DNA of 64,000 nucleotides from Leucaena leucocephala (Eukaryota > Streptophyta > Magnoliopsida > Fabales > Fabaceae). Shown in pieces: positions 32,801 through 45,100 of this stretch; positions within the stretch are counted from its first letter, which is position 1, and each line of letters starts with the position of its first letter. The translations under genes were made by a program, and so were the position numbers. The stretch is taken from assembly GCA_037074615.1 (NCBI GenBank), contig CM073542.1:20338568-20402567 (forward strand). The letters run 5' to 3'. Below the pieces are notes generated by a model. It had not been told where the DNA came from and ran no database searches. It worked only from the letters and a program-made list of their open reading frames with translations.

Positions 32801-35800
32801 GTTTGGAGACTATACTCATTTGCTCAGGTACAGTTTTTTTTCCTAGTTTTGATTCAATTTGCTCTTTGATTACCAGGGATTCATTCAATACAGAGTATTG
32901 TCTCGCTTGAAAGAATCGAAGGGAAAAGGTGGTATTACTATCATTCTGGCAAAACGAGTGTTTGAGCATTTTTAGTTGATGTGTTTATTTTATTTGCAAT
33001 GCAGGGTGACACTCTTCAAAGATGGCGGACAGAACCCTTCATTATGATAACTGGTAGTGGAAGGTACTCCCCCCCCCCCCCCAAAAAAAAGTTTCAGTGG
33101 TTAGTTGATGCTTTGTTAGTCATCATAGAAAACAGTAAATTAAAATTATAATTAGATTGTGATGAAGGATAAAGTGACTCCTCTTTTTACCTATGAACAA
33201 AACATTGTGTTTGTTTCCTCAGATGGATTCCTCCATCATTGCCCTCTAGAAAAAGTCCAGAACATGAAAACGAGTCTGGCTTCACACATGCTGCAGGAAG
33301 AAGCAGGGTATTCTATTTGTATTTGCAGGCAAAATAAGTATAATTTCTCTGCTTTGTCTGTCAGAATCAACTCATGTTTGCATATCTTTTCTAATTGATA
33401 TCACAGCGCGTGGAACCTGAAAGAACACTGACTGATGCACAAAGGGATGAATTTGAGGATATGCTGCGTGCTTTAACATTAGAAAGGAGTCAAATAAAAG
33501 AAGCTATGGGGTTTGCTTTGGATAATGCTGATGCAGCTGGAGAGGTATTTATGTTATTTTGGAGCTTGAATGCCATGTAGCCAACTCCACCTAGTGGGAT
33601 AAGAGGCTTGTTGTTGGTGGTGCTTGAATGCTTCAATATATGTGACATTGGGGGTGCAAAATCAATAGATATGTCTCAGGCTCTCAGCATTCTTCTCCAC
33701 GTATGATGTAGCTTTCGGATCTTAGTACTATAGTTCTTGTTGCCTGACTGTGCTCCTGCTATTTATATGTTGTCACTCTTTACCTTGGTTGCTTCGTTGA
33801 CTCAAACTTCCTATGCACATGTATTGCTTTTAGTAAGGAAAAAGAGTTGTTTCTCACCACTGAAGAAGGATGTTTCCATCCGGATTATATTCCCATGCTG
33901 TCACTAAATATATTTTTCTTTTTGGCCATCATGTAATATTTCTTCCTGAAACATCTTAATTTGTCTGATTTGTTTTTAACTGCAGATAGTTGAAGTATTG
34001 ACAGAATCCTTGACACTTAAAGAGACCCCTATTGCAGCTAAAGTTGCAAGGCTCATGCTTGTCTCTGATGTTCTTCATAATAGTAGTGCTCCTGTAAGGA
34101 ATGCATCTGCGTATCGCACCAAGTTTGAAGCAACATTGCCTGATATAATGGAGAGTTTTAATGACTTATATCGTAGCGTAACAGGACGTATGACTGCTGA
34201 GGCCCTAAAGGTAAGTTGGACAAGCTTTGATTACCTTAATATAATTGTTGGTTATCTTTGTGTATAATGTGATCTTTTGCTGAAATATTTCAGGAACGAG
34301 TTCTAAAAGTTCTGCAAGTTTGGGCAGATTGGTTTCTCTTTTCTGATGCTTATGTGAATGGCTTACGAGCCACATTTCTTCGTTCTGGCAACTCTGGTGT
34401 TACACTATTTCATTCCATCTGTGGTGATGCACCTGAAATTGAGAAAAATATACATTCTGCAGATACAGTTGATGGCAGCAAGAGCAACCAAGATTCTGCA
34501 TTGGCAATGGGGCTAGGAGCTGCAACGAAGGAACTAATGTCTCTTCCTCTTGCTGAGCTTGAAAGACGATGTCGACACAATGGTTTGTCACTTGTGGGTG
34601 GCAGGGAAATGATGGTTGCACGGTTGCTTAGCCTGGAGGAGGCAGAAAAGCAAAGGGGTTATGAACTAGATGATGAATTGAAATATGCTCAGAACCAAGC
34701 AAGTTCTGGGAGGTATTCAAGTAGTTGGAGAGAAACAAGCATTGAGACTGAACCAGTGGGTTTCTCTGGATGGAACCAGTATGGGGAAGATGATTTACAC
34801 TCACAAGGCAAAGGCTCAGTATCTCTGGCACAAACTTTGCCCATTCCACACCCTGAATTGAAAGCCTTCACAAAAAAAGAAAAGAATGATCCTGTTTTAC
34901 CAGCTTCTAAATGGGCTCGAGAGGATGATGATAGTGATGATGAACAAAAGGGTCGTAGAAAGGGTTTGGGATTAAGCTACTCCTCTTCTGGTAGTGAGAA
35001 TGCAGGTGATGATACTATTAAGGCAGATGAGCTGGAGTCTGTTACTGATACAATCATTTCTGCACCGGCTGATAGTGGAATGAATGAAGAGCAGAGGTTG
35101 TATATTGCTTCATCTCATTTTTCTGCCCTATTTTATAATTCCAGCAGTAGATATGTTGTCTTTGGAATTGTGCACATTTTGTTCCGCTAGCAGATGCAGA
35201 CTTTGGATTTTAAATTGTTATTGTTGACTAATCAAAGAAAATTACTATAAGTAAATTCCCTATAATAATTAAGCAGGCTGCTCAGGAAGAAATCAAATTA
35301 AATTAGAATGAAGAATTGAGTTCATTAGGGAGCGGTTTTATGGAAATATCCTGGGACTTTTTTGTATTATTGCTACCTTATAATATAAATAGAGTTGTTG
35401 AACAGGGTGAAACAAACTTCTGCCTACAATCTGAGATTGTCTCTCTTAATTCCATATTTCTACCAGTCGTAGCGTCTCTATTCTCTTTTTGTTTTCTGAT
35501 TCTGCAGCTTTGTTCCCTTTCCATTTGCAATCACAGTTTCATCATCCGTTTAATTCTTTTCGTGGTGCAAGTACTTGATATTTGTTTTAGAGTAGCAAAT
35601 GCTTGTGCTGATTATAAATGTTTGATGTCATAATTGTTTGAAGAACCCTTAGAATATCACTTTGAGAATAAGTAATGCTATTTTCTTTTTATTCAAAATT
35701 CCTTTTTAAAGGCCAGGTAATGTTTCTTCTCAGGAATGTTATTTATTGTTCATCTACCATGGTTGTTATACAGGCAGAAGTTGAGACGCCTAGAAGTTGC

Positions 35801-36479
35801 TTTAATTGAATACCGGGAGTCTCTTGAAGAGAGGGGAATAAAAAATTTGGAGGAAATTGAGAGAAAAGTCACACTTCACAGGAAACGGCTGCAAGCAGGG
35901 TTTGGATTATCAGATTCTGGAGAAGATGGTCAAGGAAGTAGTAAGTTCTTTCTGCCATAACCCTAGCCTCTTTTCTCCTTCCTTCTTCCCTCCACCCCAG
36001 TTGGACATTTAAAAAAGGAGCTGTGTCCAGGTCTGGCACTTGTTGGACACTAAGCAACGGTTTAAATTTACTTATAGCCACTCTATTTTACTGTGTTCAA
36101 TTGCATGGAGTCTCAAATAGTGCATTGTTCTTTTACTACTTGATCAAGATTGATTTCGAGGTTTCTAGTGGATGTGGAAGTTGACAGCAGAACATTTATT
36201 TTTATACTCGCAGGAAGAACATCTTTGGAGAGGAGGGACATGTCAAGAAAACGCCACCATAGTCGTAGTCGAAGTCATAGTCCACCACGAAGATCATTGG
36301 GCAGAGACAGGGAGAGGGAACATGATGCAGACAGGGACCGAGATAGACAGAGAGATAGAGGAGGTTATGATTTTGATAATGATAGAGGTAGGGACCGGGA
36401 GAAAAGTGGAAGCAGAGAGAGGGATGATCATGAAAGGGAGAGAGGCAGAGATAGGGACCGGAAGAGACGGGTGAAATAA
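26873..36479 (+). CDS. RRC1: RRC1-like SR140/U2-associated SURP splicing factor
   Basis: Predicted 969-residue nuclear splicing factor, the plant counterpart of SR140 (U2SURP). In Arabidopsis RRC1 acts in phytochrome-B-dependent alternative splicing. The 17 coding exons, which keep a single frame to the stop, are 26873-26947, 27024-27159, 27338-27383, 29908-29968, 30077-30226, 30609-30725, 30815-30980, 31775-31887, 31984-32064, 32606-32827, 33005-33063, 33223-33307, 33407-33544, 33986-34210, 34294-35096, 35774-35940 and 36214-36479. Domains in order: N-terminal basic region; RRM at about 186-270 (LYVGNL, then NCGFVAFM); SURP at about 328-385 (FEQAIMERGRGNPLFNFLFE); CID at about 440-580; a SAP-like segment at about 640-675; a cwf21-type helix at about 823-865; and an Arg/Ser/Asp-rich tail. 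The leader has an intron (25774-26859) containing a (CT)n run. The coding intron 27384-29907 holds a copia fragment. Family length and domain order agree. Confidence 0.93.
29110..29720 (-). mobile_element. Truncated copia remnant in an RRC1 intron
   Basis: The minus strand encodes a copia RNase H tail at 29496-29708 (QAKYHVIALATSELVWLEEL). It is followed by a purine tract and LTR start on the minus strand (AACTTGAGGGGAGTGTGAGA, near 29325) and LTR-like sequence down to about 29110. No second LTR is seen. It is antisense to the host gene, and the splice sites around it are intact. Confidence 0.6.
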
Positions 36480-37265
36480 GAGATCATGCATAACCTTAAA
36501 TTGCAGATTTGTTTGTCAGACTAGACAGGTGTTACCCATTTGCCGTCGTGGGGAGATTTCAGTCATTTCTAAGCCTGAATGAAGAAGGAAAGAAATGCCT
36601 GCTGGGAAATTGTTACCATAGTCAGTTTCAAAAGGATGGTTTTCCCATGGGGAGAGAATCAATCTGGTTTCGGGTTAGAAGCTATAATTTTAGCCAGATG
36701 TATTATCAAGATTCTTCACTCTGGTGTTTTTTTTGGCCAATGAATCATTGCTTTGCTGCTTCAAATTATGTATACACAACGGGGGTTCTGCCCATGTTTC
36801 ATTTGTTTCTAGCTTCTGTAGTGTTCTAATCTTGAAAATTAAATTTGAATCCTTAAGTTGAAGGAATTTAAAGAGTGTAGGGTTCACTGTTAAGAATGTG
36901 AATTTCAATTTTTACCGAGTCAGATAGGATCATTTCAATCTATGTTTTTGTTGTTGGCGAGATTTGCAGGCTTAACCACTAAGATTCATAACTTGGTTTT
37001 CACTATATGACATTTTATGTGTACATTTTGAGTATTGATCATTCAATGTACGGAATTAAGAAATTCTCATTATTACTGTCTTAGTAAGCAGGATGATTTG
37101 TTCACATTCTTTACATATGCGCTCCCGTGTTTTGTTGATTCCTACGTAAGTTCATCGGTACATCATGCTCAAATATGAGTTAGAGATTTATTTTAGTTTT
37201 AAATATAAAATTTTAATCTACTGTATTTTATATTTATAATTTTTTTTAAAATTATTTTTATTGGT
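36480..37265. other. 3' UTR and downstream flank of the RRC1-like gene
   Basis: No coding signal beyond the stop at 36479. The first 350 bp or so are of normal complexity, as expected of a 3' UTR, and then turn AT-rich. Confidence 0.4.
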
Positions 37266-37269
37266 TGCA

Positions 37270-38010
37270 CGTAAGAATATTTTTTTAGTGAAAAACCGAA
37301 TACCATTAATTATTTAACAATCAATACATCAAAAAGACCAAGAAAAAGACTAGCCATCATCTCCAACAATCTCCGGACGAAAAGATAGGTAATAATCAAG
37401 GATGCAATAAGTCATGGCTTATTTCAACCTGTCATTCCCTACAAATAAGTAACGTAGCCTCATCTACAACATCTTCAAAGGGGTAACTATTATCAGAACT
37501 CCTGGTTAACATGTTAATAGCAGTAATACAATCGGTAAAGAGATAAATGTGTTTAAACCCTCTAGACCAGAACAAGTGCAACGCATGAATTATTCTTATC
37601 CACTCAGCAACAAGGGGTGGAACGTTGGTTAACTAGTGAGTACAACCACAAGCAATTGCCATCGTTATCTTTCATGACCCCACCACAGCCTCTCCGACCA
37701 TCCTCAAGGACTGAAGCATCCACCTTAGCCTTTATTATAGCATCTGCCTGAAGATTAAGTGTTTCTGTCAGAGATTTGAATGTTAGTAGACAGGTGACTT
37801 CTCCTTAGTAGATCCTTATCAGCAACTGCTTGTATTGGCAATTCCAGTTCCCCGAAGTGGTTTCAGCATCAAACAGTTGACAATACCTGGAAACCCAAAT
37901 GTCCCAATACATGTAATCAGACCATTGAACTTCCTTAGTATGATTCTGGCCTGCTTCATTCTTCAAGTTCTATTTAATCCATTCCACCTCTTGAAGTTTT
38001 AATGCAAATG
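37270..38010 (-). pseudogene. LINE-type RNase H domain remnant
   Basis: The minus-strand conceptual translation gives a plant RVT_3/RNase-H-like run: KVDASVLEDGRRGCGGVMKD, then NDGNCLWLYSLVNQRSTPCC. After a frameshift it continues HALHLFWSRGFKHIYLFTDC with ITAINMLTRSSD. This matches the C-terminal domain found on plant non-LTR retroelements. Upstream on the minus strand, WSDYMYWDIWVSRY resembles the preceding zf-RVT linker. Stops and frameshifts make it a dead fragment. Confidence 0.6.
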
Positions 38011-38678
38011 ATAAAAGATATTTAAAAAAAAACAAATCAATACATTTTTTTATTTCCTTATTATGTTTGGGTCATGAGTTGGATATTGGGCCGTTGGCAA
38101 AAAGGGTATTGGGCCCAAGAGGTATTATGATTGGGCATTAGCATGAGGCACAAAAAGTGAGAGTTTATCCTAGGTTCGGTTTTCACTCTGTGGTTGTTGA
38201 GCTCGTTTACGTGTTTTTCCTGCTTTCTACTCACCCTCACATCGTTGTTCATCAATGAAAAATGAAATAGTATTTTTATATATTTAATATAAGATATAAG
38301 AGTTAATCTTAATTCTAAATATAAGATATATTTTTTATATTATTTTTTTAAATTACTCATATTGATACTCTTTCAACAATAATTAAACAAGAGAGGGAGG
38401 GATAGAGTTAAAATATAATTAAAATATTTTAAAAAAATATAATATATTAATTAATTCAATTAATTTTTTTAATCTAATGAAATTAATTAAATATTCATAT
38501 ATCAAGGACAGGAGGAGGAGGAGTAATTGATTTTCCGGTTGATTTTGTTGCCTTTTAAGTCTTCGAGTTTTAATATAAACGATTTTTTCATATTAATTTT
38601 TAGAACACGTTGCCTTCAAGGATCACATCATGACATTAGTTAATGTAACAAAATTAAATTAAGAAAATGTGTAAAAGC
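38011..38678. other. Intergenic DNA
   Basis: No gene is seen. AT-rich, with some moderate-complexity sequence at 38060-38260. A GGAGGAGGAGGAG run lies near 38510. Confidence 0.35.
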
Positions 38679-38680
38679 TA

Positions 38681-38920
38681 CTCCCTTTAGTTCAATATAT
38701 TAAAAATCTTTTTTAAGAAAAATGTTAGTCATAAAATATGAGAGAGATTCATAAAATACGAGTTGACACATAATAAAAATATATTTTAAAAATAATTTTA
38801 TTATTTTTCAATTAAAATAGTTAACAAGGCTAAATTAGATAAATTTTATTGATTTAAGATAATTTAATTAACACCTTTTGATTATTGGGTTAAAAACTTT
38901 ATATATTGGAGCCGACGAAG
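38681..38920. mobile_element. Stowaway-like MITE
   Basis: Left end CTCCCTTTAGTTCAATATAT. The complement of the right end is CTTCGTCGGCTCCAATATAT. TA dinucleotides flank both sides (38679-38680 and 38921-38922). About 240 bp, with no coding capacity. The CTCCCT terminus and TA target fit Stowaway. Confidence 0.6.
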
Positions 38921-39385
38921 TATTTCAAAAGATTATTTTAATTTTGGTATGTGCGGGCAAATTCCCGTTTGATACAAAGATTCCGAAACCTACTGGTTTT
39001 TCATCTTTCTAGACAATTCTTCTCATTCGTTACCTTCATTCTCTCATTGAGCCTTTCGACTTCCTACAGGAAGTAGGAAGTGATTGTTTTGTTCTGCAGT
39101 TGATTGGTGGAACACAAGTAAGCTTTAAAGTGTATCACAAATCAATGTAGTCATGTAGCTTACTGTTCCCGCCTAATTATGTTGTGAAACCAAATAGGTT
39201 TCTTTTCTAAATGTCAAGTTAGGGATTGTTTGTTTAAATTCTGCTGTGACTGCAATAAAAGCTGTGATGTGAAATCGAATGGCTTCCAATCTTTTTGCCG
39301 TGATAGCTTCTGTATGTATGTGACAGTATTTGTTTCGTTTGTGTGGCTGTATAAGTTCAAAGCTTTATCTGAAGAAGTTTGAGGG

Positions 39386-39455
39386 TAATTAATGGAGCAC
39401 GAGTTGAAAAAGATACCAAATAATTAATGGAGCACGAGTTGAAAAAGATACCAAG
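39386..39455 (+). repeat. 35-bp tandem duplication spanning the start codon
   Basis: TAATTAATGGAGCACGAGTT plus 15 further bases occurs twice in a row (39386-39420 and 39421-39455), with only the last base differing. The first copy's ATG (39392) opens an 11-codon frame that ends at the TAA created by the second copy. The second ATG (39427) opens the genuine methyltransferase N-terminus. Confidence 0.9.
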
Positions 39456-40877
39456 TCCTTCAAAGGGTTTATTGAAAATTGAAGAATTATATGAGGTATC
39501 AATATTTTATTATCCCTCGTACTCTCTTTGCTTCCCCTCTACGCTATTTTTGTCTGAAATTCCTGGATTAAGATTCTAGGTTTATGATGTGGCAGTATAT
39601 TCTGGAGACTAGTAATACGTCAAGTCATGGTTAATGATCTGTGTTGGTTTGTATACTGACTGTGCTCAAAAAATGTTTGCATGATGACCATCAAACATTT
39701 CTAGATCAAACTAACAATTAGTCCTTGCAAAATTTGTGAATTCATTTAGCTCTAGTCTCTGAACCTTTTCGGGGTATTTTCCTCCTTAAAAATTTCTAAC
39801 TTGTTCAAGGTTAATCCATTCAGCAAAGGCTGTTTCCAATGAAATTTTGCTTGGGGAGCTTAAAATTCTAAGATTAGGGCCGCAAAACAGTGAATGCATC
39901 TAAACCTAGGCCGAATGTTGAGTTGTGCTTACCTATGCCATAATGGCCATGTAGACCTTGATGTGCAAGTCAAATCAAATAACAGCAGTAAAATTTGTTT
40001 CAACATCGACGTGGCACTTAATTGAAGGACTGGCTTATATGGGTTAGATACTCATTATTGCATCTTATCTCTCATCTCTATTTGCAGGGCTGTTATGGCT
40101 ACTGCACCAGATGCTGGTCAACTGATTTCCATGCTTCTGCAGCTAGTCAAAGCGAAAAAGACTATTGAAGTTGGAGTCTTCACTGGATACTCCCTTTTGC
40201 TACTGCTCTTTCAATTCCAGAGGATGGAAAGGTTATCTGGATTTTCACTGGTATTGCTTAAGGTTTAACTAGTAAAATTCATAAATTAACATAGTTCCTC
40301 GCTGCAGATAACAATAGGCTTGGATCGCCAGTCCTATGAGATTGGATTACCAATCATTAGAAAAGCTGGTGTTGAGCACAAGATAGATTTCATTGAGTCT
40401 GAAGCTTTGCCGGTTCTAGATCGGCTCTTGGAAGATAAGAGAGTTTTTATCTATTTTTTTTGTGAATATTTTTCATTTGCGACCTCGTTCATTCAGTGAC
40501 TTTTCCTTTTAGGGTTGACAACGTTTACTTCACACTTTGTCGTATATCTTATTTTTGGACTTCTGGGGTGTATTTTGTTATTGCAGCATGCCAATGAAGG
40601 GAATTTTGACTTTGCATTTATCGATGCTGACAAAGTTAATTGCTGGAATTACCATGAAAGACTAATGAAATTGGTGAAGGTTGGTGGCATAGTTGTTTAT
40701 GACAACACACTCGGGGGAGGATCGGTAGCAATGAGTGATGAGGACACTCCAGAATTTAGAAAACAAGGAAGGCAACTGACAATTGAATTTAACAGATTAA
40801 TCGCGGCCGATCCTCGTATTCATGTTTCACTTCCTCCGTTTGGTGATGGCATCACCATTTGCAAGCGCATCTATTAA
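39427..40877 (+). pseudogene. Caffeoyl-CoA O-methyltransferase-like gene, broken
   Basis: Class of SAM-dependent, cation-dependent O-methyltransferases acting on CoA-linked phenylpropanoids or flavonoids. Exons by similarity: 39427-39495 (MEHELKKIPSPSKGLLKIEE), 39596-39629, 40088-40231, 40308-40442 and 40587-40877. The SAM-binding motif IEVGVFTGYS and the metal-site strand FDFAFIDADKVNCWNYHERL are present, and the C-terminus GDGITICKRIY is normal. Three defects are visible. Exon 2 keeps only YILETS and a few bases before the splice site, where the family has about 27 residues (VYPREPEPLKELRE-type). Exon 3 lacks one base after GYSLL near 40198, shifting the frame. The donor after exon 4 (AAGAGA then GTTTTT) is weak. 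I expect no full-length enzyme unless these are assembly errors. Confidence 0.75.
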
Positions 40878-42135
40878 ATTCTTTTGATACTTATTGAGTT
40901 TTGCATAGGCAGTTGGGTCATCTGCTTGATTGATATAACAACAGTTTTCCTTCGAGCCAGTTAGGTCATCTGCTTCAAATAGGACAATCTACATCACATA
41001 ATTACACCCTCTCCAAATACACATACTCTATTACTCTTCATATGCAGGACACCGTACCATGTATTATTCTCTGTAGTTAAACCATCTAATGTACTTTTAA
41101 ATTTCCTGTGATAAGAAATAGACCAAAAAATTCTTATACACATTTTCATTTCTCATTTTATTTTTCAGATATAAGACCCCGTACCATATATTTGTATATA
41201 TATTCTTTGGAATCCCTTTCTTTATACATGGCAAAAGTGTTTAGCTTTACATGCGTTGTTTCAGTATAGTCTCTTATGTTGGATTCGGTTTTTCTTCTTG
41301 AAAGCCTATAGGGTATAAAACGCAAATGAGCAATAGTGAAAAGCAACAAGAATTTACTAAATTGGATTCCCAAGACAAAGCATATACCATCAAACCAATA
41401 ATGTTCGGTTAAGATACAAGGCCAAATCTTAGAAAATTCTTCGCTTTTGAAGATCTTACGAGAGTACTAGTTCCAATCATTAGCTCTCACATTTTTCAAT
41501 ATATATTGAATAAACAGTACACTCCCATTCATTTTCGAATGGACAATTAAACCCTCCCACTATATTTAGATAGAGAGAAAAGTATAGGGAAAATAAAGAG
41601 GGGGAAATACTAAGAAATTTTTTTTCTCAAAATGGTAAAAAAAATTAAATAATTTAATAATTTTTCTTCCTAGTATTCTTTCCTCCTCCCCAATTTTTTT
41701 ACCATCTAAACCTAGGGTAAAAGTATAGCTTAATGCCTGATTTATTTGGAGTGGCTTTTCAAAACTATTCACGAAGAAATAGTCATCCGTTGTCGAAAAA
41801 TCGTAGTTAAATAAGCAAATTTTTCCACTAGGTCAAAATTTTCATCCAGTATAGAAACAGTCCTGGATACAACACTATTTTCACCCAAACCTCCTATATA
41901 TATATATATATATATAGCCAGAGACTCGTGCACTTGGACTAGCTCACATTAAAAGCGTAACGAAATGTGAATAGAGTGACTCAAATTCAAAGCCCATCTA
42001 ACCTAACAATAAATATATCGACTTAACAATATCCTATTTGCTTTACTTTCACCCAAATCTAAACACGTTGCCTATGTTTTAGTATCATTAACCATTTAAC
42101 GGGCTCGACCAAAGGATTCTTATATTTTACTTACT
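40878..42135. other. Convergent intergenic region
   Basis: Lies between the methyltransferase-like pseudogene (+) and RIO2 (-), so it should contain both 3' UTRs. It has a (TA)n run at about 41894-41917. No gene is seen. Confidence 0.4.
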
Positions 42136-45100
42136 TCACCAACCACTCAATTGTTTCTGTATTTTAGAATTGTGAGCAGACTTGCTACCCTTGGCTTTGT
42201 AGCAATTCCTTGACGCAAAAGATTTCTGTCCCTTGCGAGCTGATGCTATGGCCCGTCGCCTTTGCTTATTCAAACGCTCTGTGAGTTCAGCATCATTTTG
42301 TGTCTCATTTTCATTGTCTTCCTCCTGTAAATCAAAAAGATAAGTGGGGCTTGTCAGGCTATAGTCCAACAAAAAGCAATATCCCCAAAAACTGGACTGG
42401 CCAGAATTGGAAGTGAAGGAGTTCTGGATTCAATTGTCTGAAACTTTAACAATGGTTCAAATGAAGGATTTTAAGGAACAAATAAATATTAATATGTAAC
42501 TAAACAAAAAGAATGTGTAGACTTAACTAACTAAACCATAAATGATAAAAGGGAATGAGATGAAGTAAAGGAAGTTTCCATACCCTATCACTTGCATCTG
42601 GCTCCTCAGAACCACTGCTTTCAACTGCTTCAGAGTTTTCTTCTTCATCCTTGCTTTCATTTCCCTCATCCTGATCAAAACATAATCTCAATTTGTCAAA
42701 TCCACATACGAAATTCATGCAAGATAGCAGAGAAAACAGAATTCCGCAGCTCATCATATACAATGAAACAGTTTAGCCAGTGGATGACTATGATAAGGTA
42801 AGAGAAGATGACCATGATAAGCTAAAGTAGAACTGTATACAAATTTTAAAGGAATATCCAACCCACCTGCCATATCCACGTCCCTTCTATATTTACGTCA
42901 CAGTTCAGTACGTCCAACAGACATTCCCTTTTTTTTAACTCCCGTTAAAAATTATGTGGTCGAATTGACAAATGTCAAGCCACATGCCCTAATAGCATAT
43001 CACTACACTTATCATGCCACGAATTTTTTTCCTGTAAGCACAAGAAAAAACGTCTATGTCTATTCACTCTCTATATACATACATAAACAAACGTGGATTC
43101 ACTTTTCTTGAAATAGATATTGCAAAATATTCATGGTTAAAAACAGATCTATGGTGCACAAGGCTTGCTTACGAGCGCTCAAATATAGAGTAAGTACATC
43201 ATTCACATCTCCTTTATGACAACAAAAGCTAACGGAGACGTTACCTGCTCCACCTGTAACGAATCATCATCTATGACATTTGTCTCTCTCAAGTCTTCTG
43301 CCAACTCCACTGCATCATCATCTGAATGCCCACCCATCTCTTCACTGCCTTCAATGAACAGCACATAAAGTTTAAAAGCTATAAGACGGGATGAAAAGCA
43401 AGATGAATTTTTGACAGTCTACACATTGTAACCCCTTCGTTGAATACCATGCTTTACCAAACAAATTTTTCATGTGGATGCTAAGCTAAAAGAGAAGGGA
43501 GACAAAAACAAAAGTATCTAGCATTTAAAATGAAATGGTCTCCATCTTTTCCAACCCTTCCCCAGGAGAAAAAAATACTATCATACCCTCCCAAGGTCAT
43601 CTCCATCCTTTTTGGTGAAGCCACTGGCAGCAAGTTCTTTATCTAGGAAACTAGAGCTTTTATCTATAGCAGAAAAACAAGGTCTTCCATCTTCATCAGG
43701 ACCCTCATTATCATCTGTGATTTCTTGAAAAGAAAGATTGAACCTGAAACACAGAAGTGGGAAGAAAACCATGAAGGTAAATGGTAGATGAGCCATTAAT
43801 TTAAATCTAATAAATTCCAACAGGCATAAGACCAACAATATATGTGCAAAATGCCACATACTATTAATGAATAAACAGAAAATAATGTATAACTAAAACA
43901 GATCGTACAAAAGGAGAGAGATCACTAATACGAAAAGGTGACAAAATGAAACCAATAACTAGGATGTCCTACACATAGAAATATAAGATGCAAAAATTCA
44001 ACAGAAGAAAAACAGTCATGCTTATTTAGGACACAAACAAATAGTACCAAAACAAGCCAAAATAAAAGTTATATTTCCCAAATTAAGAACCCTAGTTAAC
44101 ATTAGCCAATCAAATCAATTAACAAAGAAGCATCTGCATCAGAAAAGCACTTGATTATACCGATAACAGTGGAAAACATGGCCAGAGAAAACAGACATGG
44201 ATCACGTAAAAATCATCTACAAGCACAGATGTGACAATTCACAAAAGGAGTCATGTTCTATCCAATACATATCAAACAACACTAAAAGAACATTTCCAAT
44301 CCCATTAAGTAATTCATTTCTAAGGCAGCTCTTAAGATAGTTTATCAATGACTACAACCAAAACCCTCAAAACTGATCATGTACATCAGTGTTTGACATT
44401 GTTCGAATCAGGTTCACACCACCTATAGCGTAATTGTAATTATAAAAAAGGGCAGATCAATCAAGCATAAAACTATCTCAGTATTACACCACCAAGTTTA
44501 CAAATAAGTGGTACCATGATAGTAACAAACCTCTTTCTGAAGAACTTAAAGATGCATTCAACATCACGGTCAAAGTACCTGCAGTACAACAAATAATATG
44601 CAGTGAGGCACAAAGGCTGCAAACAGCATGTGTTATATATTTGATATTTGATCTTAATAAGAATAAATTTGGGCTTTCCCATTTTTACTACCATATTAAA
44701 ACAAAAAACAGCTGTAATTATCTTTATAGTGACTTACTTCATATGTTCCTAACCAAAAAAGTGCCAGCTCCTAATCAAGCATGCGATTATAACCATCAAT
44801 ATCATTTATACAGGAATAGAAAGGAAGGAAACACCATAAAATATAAGGCAAAAGTTCATACATCTGTGCATTATGGTGTGATACAGATACCATTTGAGGA
44901 AAATCAATCATGGTAACTTTTTCATCATCATCAATCTGCAAAAAATTGAAATTAGAGTCAATGAAAACCTGAAATGGTTACTGCATAAAATATCCATTGG
45001 ACAAATTACGCCAACAAGTCAGCAGAAAACTGGTGCAAAGACAACGGACCACAATAAAGCCAATCATACCATGATGTTAAATTCATTAAAATCACAATGA

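Noticed and set aside
34400..34871. Minus-strand frames opposite the large RRC1 exon
   Set aside because: Shadow frames of a strongly supported coding exon.
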